The notes beneath the pieces were generated by a model, which worked only from the letters and a program-made list of their open reading frames with translations, ran no database searches and was not told where the DNA came from. A program made the position numbers and the translations under genes. A stretch of DNA of 64,000 nt from Cordia subcordata (taxonomy: Eukaryota; Streptophyta; Magnoliopsida; Boraginales; Cordiaceae). How positions within the stretch are numbered: the first letter of the stretch is position 1; each line of letters opens with the position of its first letter. This document shows positions 48,148 through 60,074 of this stretch, in pieces. Location: NCBI GenBank assembly GCA_028554755.1, contig JAPTOF010000002.1, positions 27,771,001-27,835,000 on the forward strand. Reading direction: 5' to 3'.

Positions 48148-51100
48148 AATGCAGCCTTAAGAGTAAAATATCTCCATTCAACGCCTTCTTGTGGAAAAGT
48201 AGTGGTTGTAGTCATTTTCGTTTTCTCAAATTTCTTTGTTTTTTTTTTTTTTTAATTCATGATTTATTTATTTTTTTATTCGTGAAATTTTTCCGAAGAC
48301 CAGTAAAAGTCGAGATCGACACCATGTTCACGTGCTCTGCTGGATCGAATATCACTATTGAAGGTTCCAAGTAGAAGCCTTGATATAATATTGCAAAGAT
48401 AATTACTTGGACCACAAGAGAATAGCTTATCGAGCACTAACTTATTTTTCCATAAGTTATAAAGTTACAAGTGGGTTATGAGGTATGTTCTAAAGATAAA
48501 AGAGAAGCAGCTAAGTAATTAAGCCATATTTGTACTCTTTTACCTTTTTTTTCTTTTTGAGTTAGGTATTTCTAGACCATATTAAAAGGGTGTTTGGTTT
48601 TGTTTATTTGGTGTTTATAAATACTTAAATAATAAAAAGTATATAAAAGAGTACTTTTTTTATATATTTATAAGTATTTAAATAATAAAAAATATGTGAA
48701 AAAATATTTTTTTTTCTATATACTAATCTAAATAAGCAATGCCATAACACCCTCTAAACTTGAAATTAATCCCTCTGGAAAGCGATGAAAGAAAAAAAAG
48801 CCCTCTTAACATATCCATTTCCCGAGATTCAAACGCTTTTACCTTTCTTTTTAGTACCTATAATTTAGGCAAGATGTCTAATATTCAAGAGATTTCTGAT
48901 TAAATATATACAGGGTTAGATATTGCTTCCAGAAATCGAAGCAGCATCGTTTTCTAAAAATTATGTCATACTATATATCCATAACGGATTTGCAAATTGG
49001 CAGGCAAGCTAACTTCACCGCTATGGCTTCAAAGTGAAAGACTTGGCACCAGTAACAACATAAATTTTGCACTCAAATCCTGATAATTTGCTGGTTACAC
49101 GGGCAAACGTAGGAAAAAAGTAGTGTGGAAATTATGAATTAAAAATGTGGCTGTTTCTCTTTTAAGCCTTTTGTTAGTTTTTGTCTTGTGAAAAATAGAA
49201 GAATGCAAAAGACAAGATCCAGCTAGATCACACACACACATACACACACATATATATATATGTATTTATAATATTCTTTTCGTGGGAAACAAGGGTAGGT
49301 GAAACATTATCTAGCACAAAAGAAGGGGTTAGGTGAAATAACGTAACATTGGGGATACATATTTTGTTTGGGCATGAGTAATTATATATATATGTATGTA
49401 TATATATAGAGGAAAAAGAAAATTGAATAACACGTGCGAGGTTAGTCATTTGTACAAGCTGGAATATCAAATCTCCCCATTTTGTATCTTTCCTGCTCCA
49501 TTGCCAACTTGCCTATCGTTATCGGAAATTATTATAATAGAAGTTATATATCTTACGGAATATCTTTTGCAGAGATACTTATCACCTAATGAGATCCAAA
49601 TCCAACGCGGCTCAGTATTTTAACTTTGACATTTCTAGTATTGATTTTCGTTTTTTTTTGTTTGCAATAATAATTTTTAGAAGAATTAATTTACTTCTTT
49701 CTGGATGAAAAATCAATGGAAACAATCAAATAACATCACATACTAAGAGTTTCTATGGATTGAGGTTCGACAGGAAAAAGAAAAAAAGGTGGATGCATGT
49801 CTCACTAATGGACGAAACAGATAAATGCTAAAACACTTATTTTCAATTACAAATTTGAATTTTTTTATTCTTGCTCAGTAAAAAAAAATTCATTCATATA
49901 AACAAAATGTACAAAAGAGGTCTAATCACCTGTCAAACTTGTTTAGAATGTACTAGTTTGAATTTAACACTTTTTAAAAGAGCAACAGCATATTTTCAAT
50001 GCCATACAGGCCCTAAAACTTGGATTTTCGCATAATGTGTTGATGAAATTTAAAAAAAAAAGAAAAAAATACCGATGATGAGATTTAATTAGCCTGCATT
50101 TTACGTTAATTAATGTCAATACAGTTAAATCTGGTCCATAAGCTAAATTAAAGACTAAAATGCGACTCCCCTAGTCAACATACTTTAATGATTTTTGCCA
50201 AAGTGAGGACAGAGAGGCCTTGGCCCTTAATTCGGGATCTCAGGCATTTTAATAAGTGGTTGGCGTGCCGTGATTAATGCCTTAGATTTTGGCTTCTTCT
50301 GATCCCCAATAATCACGAATTGTAGATAATTCATGTCGTAATATATTTTTAATTTTTCTCTTAGATTAAGATATTTTCCAGGTTCTTGATTTTTCATCTA
50401 ATTTTCCTGTTAACCAATTAAGTTTGAAAGTTATCTTGCACTAACATATTAAGCATGTAGGTAAAGTAGCATGTCTTTCAACGTTAGTGTAAGTATGTCT
50501 AAAGATCAATTCTCGCTAGTTACATGTTGTAAATAGCCTTTGATTAGACCTTTCTTGAAGTGAAAAATATATTAAACGTGTATTTAAAAAAAAAAAAAAA
50601 GTAATCTCAGAGTACTTGAAGATTTCAATTCTGATGGAAGTTTCTTAATAGCCTTCTCTTCACATTTCTTCGTATCGAAATAATTTATTGACCAAATTAA
50701 AATATTAGGAGGTTTTGTCAAATCTAGACGATTTGATGATTTCGTAGAAAAATAATTTGTTGAAAAAATTTGTCGCTAGGATTCTTAATGAAGTTGATCA
50801 GTCCATTCATCGTACGATTAATTAATTTAACACATATACAAAAGATCATCCACATTTCTCTCAAGAACCTATATTATGTTCGAATTTCAACAACAAAGCA
50901 ACTTTCATTCTTTAGAATATCTCGGAATCTTGATAAAATTAGTGGCATCGATTTTAATGGTGACAATGATGGGTAAGGCTGGAGAGCAATATTTTCGAGC
51001 CTTAGGGTCCCATGTTGAGAAAAGAAATTAATTAAATGTCAATTTGTTACTTCATTTCTTTTTTCTTGTGGTTCTCAATTATTAAGTGACAGATGTATTT

Positions 51101-52093
51101 ATTAATATATAACAATATGTTTCTTCTCTCGGTGATCTCTAACACTAGTCACTGTTAATTGCAATTGTTTCTGTTAATTAATTTTTGCAAGATTAAGATG
51201 CTACAATATAATTTTGTCTCATATTAAAAATTTCAAGTTTGTACTCTACTTAAAACCAGCTGATTTTTAAAATGAAACCTAATAATTTTTAATATAATAT
51301 TAGAACTGGACATTTGGTGAGTTCTATTTATTATGTATATTCATTTATGTGTAATCCTTCTCTCTATTGGCCTAACTTTCAAGTCAAACATCCAGAATAA
51401 TGGCCCCCTCTACTTAAGTTCAGAGTCACACATGCACATCAGCATATGGTGCGGAAGCAGTACTAGATTATATATGAGGAGTTTTAACAATAAAATATAT
51501 ATTAAGTTTCAAGTTCATCATATAATGTTCTCCTAATGTGTTCTATTGATTTTAAGATAGAACTATGAATGAGATCTTAATAACTAATTAGTTCCAATTA
51601 GGTGGAATCTATGTAATTTTTAACTCTAAGTCAAGGAATAGAACTTTTAGAGCATTATACATTACAAAATGCTATATTGGAGATTATACGAGATGAGGGT
51701 GTTACAATAAAATCTCAAGTTGTAAGTTATTCTCCTTTGATAACCAACTGATTTTAAAATGGAATTGGATATAAAATTTAGGAACATTTCTCATAATTAT
51801 TTATTGGTTTTAAGATGTAACATGAGCAATTCTTGACAAAAGACAAGAAATAGAAGTTTTGGAGCATCATGCATTATAACATGCATGCTAGCTGTCGTTG
51901 AAACAATATTTGAACATTTTGATTTAACATCCACTTGCATGCATCGAAATTATTAACCCCAACTGCTACGAAGAACTTTAATCAATTCTGTCCATTGTCA
52001 CACAATATATATCAAGTCAATACATACACCAATTGAAAAAAAAAAAGAAAAGAATTACATTGACCAAGTCAAATTAAGGTCACTATATTTTAT
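48148..52093. other. Intergenic between family genes 1 and 2
   Basis: It holds a MITE at 48587-48754, (CA)n(TA)n microsatellites near 49231-49262 and 49383-49410, and poly-A runs (for example 50586-50600). No coding sequence was recognised, and no fourth family member. Confidence 0.55.
48587..48754. mobile_element. MITE-like foldback element
   Basis: AGGGTGTTTGGTTTTGTTTA at the left end, TAAGCAATGCCATAACACCCT at the right end in inverted orientation. The interior is A/T-rich with TTTATAAATACTTAAATAAT repeated as TTTATAAGTATTTAAATAAT. Same family as 28487-28599. Confidence 0.7.
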
Positions 52094-54018
52094 CTATTTC
52101 TGATCATCTTTGGCTTCTTTGGCTTCCTCTTCTTTCTTCTGCTCGGCTTTCTCTACGGCTTTTTCGATACAGTCTTCTATCTTTTCCTCCTTTTCTTGGA
52201 ACTGTGTTCACATTTCAATAACAAGTGAAGTTATTATTTTTGCATAAATTAATAATTTGAATGAAAAGCTACTTAATTAATAATCAAATAAAACACTAAC
52301 AATAAATATAATTCTTTGAAGCAACAGGCAGCGACAAGAGTATAGGCATGCGCATGTTAATTAGGTTTTTTTTTTTCTGAACATGTTTAATTATTCTGCA
52401 AATTGGACCCACTCATCTTAGCTGCCTTTTGCTGTCGAATATTCATTCATGAAATGGTGGGACAAATGAAAGAGAAAGGTTAGCTTTAAGTACAAGTGAG
52501 TTAGACGACTTTCACATGCCCTGCTTTACAACTATATATTAGCAATCACATGTGATCAACTATACAACTTGCCCTTTGTTTTTGCCCTTCCCATGGCAAA
52601 TTAGGTTGGTGCCACCTACCAATGAAGCATTACTAATGCTTGACCAGAATAAAGAATGATGATCGAGCAACTATTCGTTTATAACATTATAATATTAAGA
52701 GCTTGTTTGGTTTTGTTTATTTTATAACTTACGAGTTTTTAGAAAAAAAAAAAAAAATCAACTTTTTATACTCTTTTTTACTAATTACAGCTTATAAACC
52801 CCAAATAAACTTAGTTAAACAGGCTGTAAATAGAGTATTAGTTGATAACTTTAATAGTCAACCACGTGATTTTTGACAAAGTCTCATTGTCGTAATTGAT
52901 GAACAAACAAAACGCGCATTCGGTAAACCTAATAGCTAACTAACCTTGTACGATTTGAACAAAGACGAGATTAACCATGCTGGTAACAATTAAAGTGTTG
53001 TTATTATAAGATAAGATCAACTATTCAACTTGCATTAATCTTTTTTTTTTTTTGGCTTTTTGTCCTTAGCAAATGTGAGGCAGTATTGCATTGGTTGGAC
53101 TAATAATTAAGAGAAAAAAGATCCCAAGTGGTTTTGACAAAGTCTTTAATCTAATTTAATTAGTGAAATTAATATAGTGTAATAGGTATACCTCATCAAT
53201 GAAATCATCAATTTTATCGGCATCCTTAGCTGCCCTCTCGGCAATGTGTTCAATAACACCCAGTGCTTTCTTGAGCTGGCCATCGGGAAGATCATCGATC
53301 AAGTTTTCAGCCGCCTTTTCTATTCCCCCGGCCACCTTTTCGACAGTCTCCACTATATTTTCTACATTTTGCAGTGCCGTATCAAATTTATCTGGAACAT
53401 TATTTCAACAATTAACAAAAATTATGATCGTTAGTAACACATATCAAACCATTAAAATGAAGATTAATGGTAATAATGATAGTCACTATAAGACGCATTT
53501 GGCTATTATATATGATAAAAAAAAGTTATTTAAAAAAAAAGTTTCGTCCCCAGAACTTACTTTTGATCAAACCCCACGGACCCAATTTGCCGGTAACGAG
53601 GGGAAGAATAACTGATATCACAATTCCCACAACCCAATTTTTCCTGGAAGATAGTAGCCAAAAATAAGAAATTACACGAGACAGAATTTGCAGAGAACTT
53701 TAAGCAAATAAAGCGAGAGTCTTCACTACTTACCAAGCACCAGAAGGGGGTCCAGAAGGTAAAGGGTTTCCACCTTCAACATTGCAATAAACCACGAAGT
53801 TCCTGTACATATGAACAATATTTTTCACGTCAACAACAACTTATTTACAGTTAGCACAAAAGATCTCATCACTGCAAGACTAAAAAAGCAAACTCGTCTC
53901 CACGTGAGGGAGCGTGTTAATATAATAAATATACTAATATTTTTTTCACATGGGTAAATTTTTAAATGAGATAATAACTCTATCAGTAGTTATCAATGGA
54001 GGGTTAAGAAACTAAACA

Positions 54019-54054
<36 letters not shown>

Positions 54055-54267
54055 TTACCTCTTGGTTTTGTTACTCTTAGGTGCTCTAAGGCTGGTGCCC
54101 AGACCCCTTAAGCTTAAATTACATGCAACACGAGTAGGATTGATCTTGCTTCTTGAGAAGGACACATCTGCAATAGGGTTAAAGGCGAGAGGTTTAGACC
54201 TCAGACCGGGCTTCAAATGGAGGCCCGAGTAAGAACTTTGCATGACAGAGGACGATGAAGTACTCAT
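52094..54267 (-). CDS. Tandem family gene 2: plastid-targeted, one TM segment, amphipathic helix
   Basis: Five exons: 54267-54059, 53802-53734, 53643-53561, 53391-53192, 52201-52094 (669 bp, 222 residues). Transit-like N-terminus MSTSSSSVMQSSYSGLHLKP, sharing SGLH-KP and FNP-DVSFS with gene 3. Exon 2 encodes NFVVYCNVEGGNPLPSGPPS. A hydrophobic segment is WVVGIVISVILPLVTG (96-111). Residues 121-187 form the amphipathic helix (VENIVETVEKVAGGIEKAAE, DDLPDGQLK). The Lys/Glu-rich tail ends KDDQK. Exon lengths 83 and 200 bp for exons 3 and 4 and all four intron phases match the neighbours. Intron 1 begins in an (AT)n(AC)n microsatellite next to the donor and contains part of a TRIM-like element. 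Function unknown. Confidence 0.84.
52700..52825. mobile_element. MITE-like foldback element in intron 4 of family gene 2
   Basis: AGCTTGTTTGGTTTTGTTTA at the left end, and at the right end AATAAACTTAGTTAAACAGGCT, its approximate reverse complement. Related to 28487-28599 and 48587-48754. Confidence 0.65.
53870..53985 (+). mobile_element. Truncated TRIM-like element in intron 1 of family gene 2
   Basis: It holds part of the interior (CTGCAAGACTAAAAAAGC, then the purine tract CACGTGAGGGAGCG) and one LTR at 53915-53985 (TGTTAATATAATAAATATAC... to ...AACTCTATCA). The left LTR is missing. Same family as 1893-2167; opposite to the host gene's direction. Confidence 0.65.
54021..54055. repeat. (AC)n(AT)n microsatellite next to a splice donor
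   Basis: About eight AC units then ten AT units ending only a few bases from the exon 1 donor (rc GTAAAT at 54053-54058) of family gene 2. Confidence 0.85.
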
Positions 54268-54314
54268 TTGACTTTGTAATGATGACGCGCGGTACGATAT
54301 ATGAGAGAGAGGAT

Positions 54315-54324
54315 CTATATATTT
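54315..54324 (-). promoter_or_regulatory. TATA box of family gene 2
   Basis: Minus strand AAATATATAG, about 50 bp upstream of the ATG at 54267; a short leader is implied. Confidence 0.5.
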
Positions 54325-54399
54325 GGCTTGTATGAAGCTTTTTCAACTGTAGAATTTCTTTCAAGAAAGATGGTGTCTCGCAAAAAAGTTGGATCATGT

Positions 54400-57300
54400 G
54401 TGTTTAAAGCATATATTTATATTGAAGAGATTATGGATTGGAAAATTCATCAAGATGAGGATTATAACGCGCACGTTTTTCTCATGGTCCGCTGTGTAAT
54501 TTTACTATAGTTTTGAATATTTCAATATGATAGGTTACACGTCTTTGGCAATTAACTTTCTAGAGCCACCGTTGAATTATCATTTTCTTTTTACAGCTTC
54601 CGAGCCTCAATTTCCTTGAACCTTCGACACATAATACGTAATTCAGGTGTTGACTATTGACGTCCTTTCACCCAATAATTCGTAATAGTATTTCTTAATG
54701 TTCAAGTTAATCTTAAGTTGTTAAGAAAGTAATTAAGCATTGTATAGATAATAAGTAAGTGTGAATAACCGGATAATCTTGAATTTAAGAAAAGAAATTG
54801 TTTTCTAAATAGTTATTCAATTCTCTTTTAGAAAAACATAGTTTCTGATATGGAGCAAAAATGATAGAGTACAAAAAGGTTAAGTTTTTGACTTGTAGCT
54901 AGCATTCTTAGCTAGTAAATTTTGGATATGATCTTCCTCATTTTCTTTTGTTGTAAGTAACAGTTGTAGAACTCTTTGGAATCTTAATTATCAAAATAAA
55001 AAAAAAAAAGAAAAAATTGTATTTGACAAATACAAGTCAAAATGTTTCGAAGGCAGTTGCATGCCCGATTCAAGCCCTAACATTATTTTTTTTCTAATAA
55101 AGAGGCTAAGCCAAAAGATCTGGATCACGATCCTTCTATGAGTCGTTAGTCCTCATAACTTTTCTCCAAGAAGTGATCTTAAATGTTTGGGTAGGTCTCT
55201 GAGCCTGTGAATACCAACCGTTAGAGTAAGGTCGTAGTTAGATAGCAAATCGACACTCTTGTTAGCGTTTTTGTATGTTTGTTGTATGGTAAAATCTTTA
55301 GTCCTTAACATTTAAACTTGTACTAAATTGTTAGAATTTACTTTTCGATATCTCAAAAGATTAATTAGCATAAACCCTAAAAGATTATGATTACAAGAGT
55401 CTCTAATTTTCTGGTGAAGTATGGTGTCGAAGTTACATAATTAGTTGTCCTTACCAGCCGGGCCTTCGATCGGCAATATTGCGCGGTTGGTAGGTATAGA
55501 ACTAAAGTTAAAATTCCTTACACCTCTACCCTCGATAATGGATTATACGTTAATTTATTATTATCCAACATCTTATAATAATATCAGAATGCACATGCTT
55601 AACATGTTCAAGATTTTACCAAAAGTATGCAGATAACTACAAAGTGGGTGATCATGTGATGTATGAAAATTATTTATTTTAATTTATTTGCGTGTGAATG
55701 TATGTACATATATATACATGTGTGTGTCTCCATTGATGCATTTATTTATAAATATATTTACGATAAATAAATAACTAATATCCTTTCTATGAGTTTAAAT
55801 TTTTTGAAGAGGTAATAACTTATTATGATACGAGAATCCAAATTATAAGTTCAAAATTCACTGCCATCCATTCAAAAATAATAAAACAATTCATGTATAA
55901 GGCTAAAAACAAACTCCTACATGTGGGGGTGCATGTTAATGTAACAATTACAACAAACTTCACATCTTGAGTGACCCTCCTAATTAAATTCAAATTCATG
56001 AATTATTTCGAGGATATTTTTGACAAAAGAATATATGATCTACAAGAGAATGACAATTCCACATTGAGGAAAACAAGATGAACATGACATTTTCACGATT
56101 ATTTTTTGTACTAGTTGTAGACCCTCAAGGACGATCTACAATTAAATTGCTAGTTATTGGATAAAACTAGCAATCCCTTTTGTTAAGTGGGTACCAACGA
56201 TAGGTAGAATAGTGTATACTGTGTATTCAGTGTTGTCCCTCCCTTGTCCATTCTTTTAAAGCTTCACGGACTAAAATTCTACCCTTTTGTTTGTTGCTTG
56301 ATTTATTTCTATTGACTTACCATAAGAAATTGCTTAATCTTGGTGTCTTTCTCTTTAAAGAATAATAAGGGGCCTCGTATTTGCTATGTTCATAAATAAC
56401 CCAATACGCTACTTAGTGATTATCGGAGTACCTACCTTGCAGGCGGCGATTGATCTCCTTAGGTTACTATATATGTGGGGAGTTATTTGCCAAACAACTC
56501 TCAAAACCCTAATACTGTTGATCACCAGAAAGAAAGATTATTTAATTGACTCTGACGATGTTATATACTTTATTGTTTTATTAATTTGTTGTATCAAATA
56601 ATATAATGTATAAAGACTAATTTATTTTTTCAATGTCACCTAAAATATTCGAACAACAGTGACAATAGTATTTAAAATGAGCAACTAGCAAATGAGAATT
56701 GCATGAATCATAATCATGATCATCACAAGGGAGAGTAATAAAACGAATAGAAAAATGGCTAGTGTCATCGATCGTCCTTCCTATCGCTGGAAGTCACGTG
56801 GATCTCTTCGAGTGGGCGCACGACGACCAACCACCATCTGCTGCATCCTCATGGGCAAAGACCTAATCTGTGTATTATTTTTGAAGTGTCATGAGCACAA
56901 GCTGCTCGTTCTTTTTGACTTATTCACCAGCAATTTCTTGCGTTACAGCTTTACAGGCAGCTTTTCTAAGAGCATGCCATACTCTACAAATTTTTATCCC
57001 TTCATCTTTATTTTTATCGTGTGAAATTTACAAAGTCTCAGATCTTAAATCTCGACAATGAGAGATTTCATTTTTATGTGTCTTGGTGGAGAGGGACCGG
57101 AGAAGAAAAAGTAATATCAATTATTGTACTTCAAGAAAAATGTACTTGACAAGAAACTCAAAATTAAAAATTTCTTACGAAATACATGATGGATATAAAT
57201 CTTTGTCTTTCATGCTACTACTAATTAATTTTCAGTGGAGAACTTATATGATCAAAATGTGCCACTTATTATGCAATATTATTAGTAAGATTCAATCATT

Positions 57301-57933
57301 TTCATAAAACAGCTCCTGATCAAAAACATTACATCTATGAGAGAAAACATAATTAATTAATACAATAAATCTTCATGAATTAACATATAGTGTACCCTAA
57401 CCTAACAAAGGGACCCTTTCAAATTACAAAAATTCCGGAAATGGGAATGGTAGATGAAAAATGCTTAAGTACTTTGAGTTCATATGTTAGGGTTTGAGCC
57501 CTTACATCATGGATAAAAGATTCTTTTTCACTTTTACTTGAACAGAGCAGAATCTAGAAAAATCCAAGACGGAAATTAACCATGACAATTATAATAATGG
57601 ATGAAGAGATCATTAGACAATTGTAGTAAGGATTTGGAAGTCCTTTTTACTCATTAATTCTTATTGATGCAACAAATTTGTTCTGTAAAATCCAAAGGCA
57701 GCTTGGACGAAAATTTGGAAATAATTAATATTGAGCATGCATGATCATCGATATAATATATTGACATTTATATATAATTTGCCTTCTTGAAGACGACTAG
57801 CTAATAGCTATTTCTTTTCAATTTAATTAGTCCCTATTCCTAATGTACGTAATGGTCCCATTTTCATGTTGCAAATCAAAATTTGTCGCAAAATGAATGG
57901 ACGACAATGCTTGAACTGATTGACCCATGATCT
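54400..57933. other. Intergenic between family genes 2 and 3
   Basis: AT-rich spacer with a TRIM-like relic at 55751-55945. Open frames such as 56716-57024 (+) show no recognisable family. No fourth family member found by reading for the LPDG and VETVEK motifs. Confidence 0.5.
55751..55945 (+). mobile_element. Decayed TRIM-like element
   Basis: A left LTR of about 75 bp ends near 55825 (GAAGAGGTAATAACTTATTA), then TGATACGAGAATCC as primer-binding-site relic, an interior with AAGGCTAAAAACAAACTCC, the purine tract ATGTGGGGGTGC, and only the first bases of a right LTR (TGTTAATGTA at 55934). The right end is lost. Confidence 0.6.
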
Positions 57934-59982
57934 CTACTTCTGATCTTTTTTCACTTCTTTGACATCTTCCTTAGTTTCCTCGTTTCCAGCTGATTCCATA
58001 TATTCCTCCACTTTTTCTCCCAGTTCTTGGACCTGCATTAAGTAATTTTTCAATGTCAAAGGTAGGTTTTATTTTTTGCTGGGAAGATACATACATATTT
58101 TTTGTTCTTTCATAAAAGGTAGTTTTTTGCAACAAAGAAAATTCAGTTGGCAAAGTCCAACTATCGGTACACCCGCCAGATAGTTTTAATTTGTAAGAAA
58201 AAATGCAACAAGGCTGCATGTGGAGAGTTCATTGGATAATGTAACAACATTTCCTGATTTATTGTATGAAATTTTATTCATCGAACGCTGCATATCTGAC
58301 AATGCAAATATTTGTTATTTAGATAAGTGGTCATGATGACATAAGAATTTTCACCCGAAAGCACTTATAAGAAAAAGTTATTTATATTGTTAAGCAAACA
58401 CAATATATTTCTTGAGAACTGAGCAATTTACTCAATCATCTTCCAGAAAGTTTATCTAGTTTTGGTTATGTACGTACAGATTTGATTAGTTTACAAAAAT
58501 GTTCTTTTTCTCGAAAGTTGTATGACATTGTAATTAATAATTAATTCATAGTTGATTATTCAATTAAGTACTGAGGGCAATTTCGGTAATAATCCAAATC
58601 AACATTTTCTAACTTAACCAAGTCACAAGTGCAAGAGAATTACGAGATAACACTTCTTCTCTGATTTCTCGTATATTACATTAAATATCTTATGTATACT
58701 CAGCTACTCTATCTTAATTAGTTTTCTCTCTTGACTTTAATTATAGACATATTAATTAATCATGTATATAAAATGATAAAAGAGAAATATATGACAACAA
58801 CCCTATAATGCAAATCAAGGCGTCGACTTTTAAATGGATAGACACATCATCCCACTCGCATCATTCACCAAAGCAAACAAGAAAGAAAAAAGACCATTGA
58901 CTAAGTTCTGGTCTTTGTTTATGTTTGATTAGCAGATAAATCAATGACTAGGTCATGATCTTGATAACAATGAGTAATCTATGACAAAATTGTGTAATTA
59001 TAATGCATAATCAAGCGTATTATAATTCAGACTTACCGTATCGATGACATTATCTACAACATCAGCTTTCTTAGCCGTAAATTCGGCTAATTTTTCGATG
59101 TAAGCCACGATACGTTTTAGACTTCCACCATCGGGGAGGTTATCGAGTGCGTCCTCCGCCATCTTTTCAACTCTCTCCGCCGCCTTCTCTACCGTCTCCA
59201 CCACGTCTTCAGCGGCTTGTAGCGTAGTTTCTACTTCATCTGCATGCCGTACGTATATAATATAATCCACATATTTGAGAAATATTTTGTTAGTAATTCT
59301 TTTACTAAAGTGAATAAATTAAAGATGATATATTACTTGTTGAGGGTTTATTGTAATTAGCCCTTACTTTTAAGTTTTAGTAATGGCCCCCATTTGCTAT
59401 GGGAGAAGGGTAGAACTACTGAAAGAAATATTCCCACACTCCAACTTTTCCTGAGAAATTAGATGAAATTTTGTCATAATATTTACTCCCAAAAGAAATA
59501 ATATAACCAGAAAAATTTTAAAAACGCTAATTAAACACAAACACACAGAAGCAAACAAACGTGTGTGCGTGAATTTGTAAACGTATATAGATGGTAACAT
59601 ACCAAGCATCAAAAAAATTGGGTTTGGGCGGTAAGGGCTGCTCGGGTTGGACACTGCTGCACACAGCAAAGTTCCTACAATACACCACACAATTTTGAGA
59701 CGGAATATTTTATGTTTGAGACAGAAATTTTTCGTTTCAAATCAGAAAATGTTTTGCAGTATTGGAGTTGTTGTAGGACGCTAAAATCAATCTAATTTAC
59801 CCCTTATGCACTGTGTTGCCGCGGCCGAGAAGTTGTAAGCTGTGGTTGCATGTAAGGCAGCTTGGTTTCTGTTGCTTAGAGAAAGATACATCAGACATAG
59901 TAGGGTTAAAAGAGAGAGTTTGAGGCCTGACCAGAGGCTTGGAATGGAGGCCTGAAGAGCCTTTAGGCAGAAGAGTTGTCAT
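57934..59982 (-). CDS. Tandem family gene 3: plastid-targeted, one TM segment, amphipathic helix
   Basis: Five exons: 59982-59801, 59674-59603, 59450-59368, 59239-59037, 58032-57934 (639 bp, 212 residues). The start MTTLLPKGSSGLHSKP was chosen because a TATA box lies at 60048-60058, which makes an upstream in-frame ATG at 60036 unlikely to be transcribed. Transit-like region 1-60; exon 2 NFAVCSSVQPEQPLPPKPNF; hydrophobic segment WSVGIFLSVVLPFSHS (88-103). The amphipathic helix covers 113-180 (VETVEKAAERVEKMAEDALD, NLPDGGSLK), one residue longer than in the paralogs. Tail ends KKDQK. Exons 2 (72 bp) and 3 (83 bp) equal those of gene 1 and gene 2 respectively. Function unknown. Confidence 0.84.
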
Positions 59983-60047
59983 TGAAACCGCTACTACTGT
60001 AAAGGGTCGATCTTGAAGTACTGTAAGAGAGAGCACAATGAGTAGTA

Positions 60048-60058
60048 CTATATATATG
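60048..60058 (-). promoter_or_regulatory. TATA box of family gene 3
   Basis: Minus strand CATATATATAG beside a (CA/TG)n tract (60059-60074), about 65-75 bp upstream of the ATG at 59982. Confidence 0.6.
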
Positions 60059-60074
60059 TGTGTGTGTGTGTGTA

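Noticed and set aside
56716..57024. 102-codon + strand open frame between family genes 2 and 3
   Set aside because: No motif, promoter or homologue recognised; AT-rich spacer with chance open frames.
60034..60036. Upstream in-frame ATG (MLSLTV...) for family gene 3
   Set aside because: It lies only about 12-22 bp from the TATA box, too close to be inside the transcript; the ATG at 59982 also gives a protein that aligns better with gene 2.
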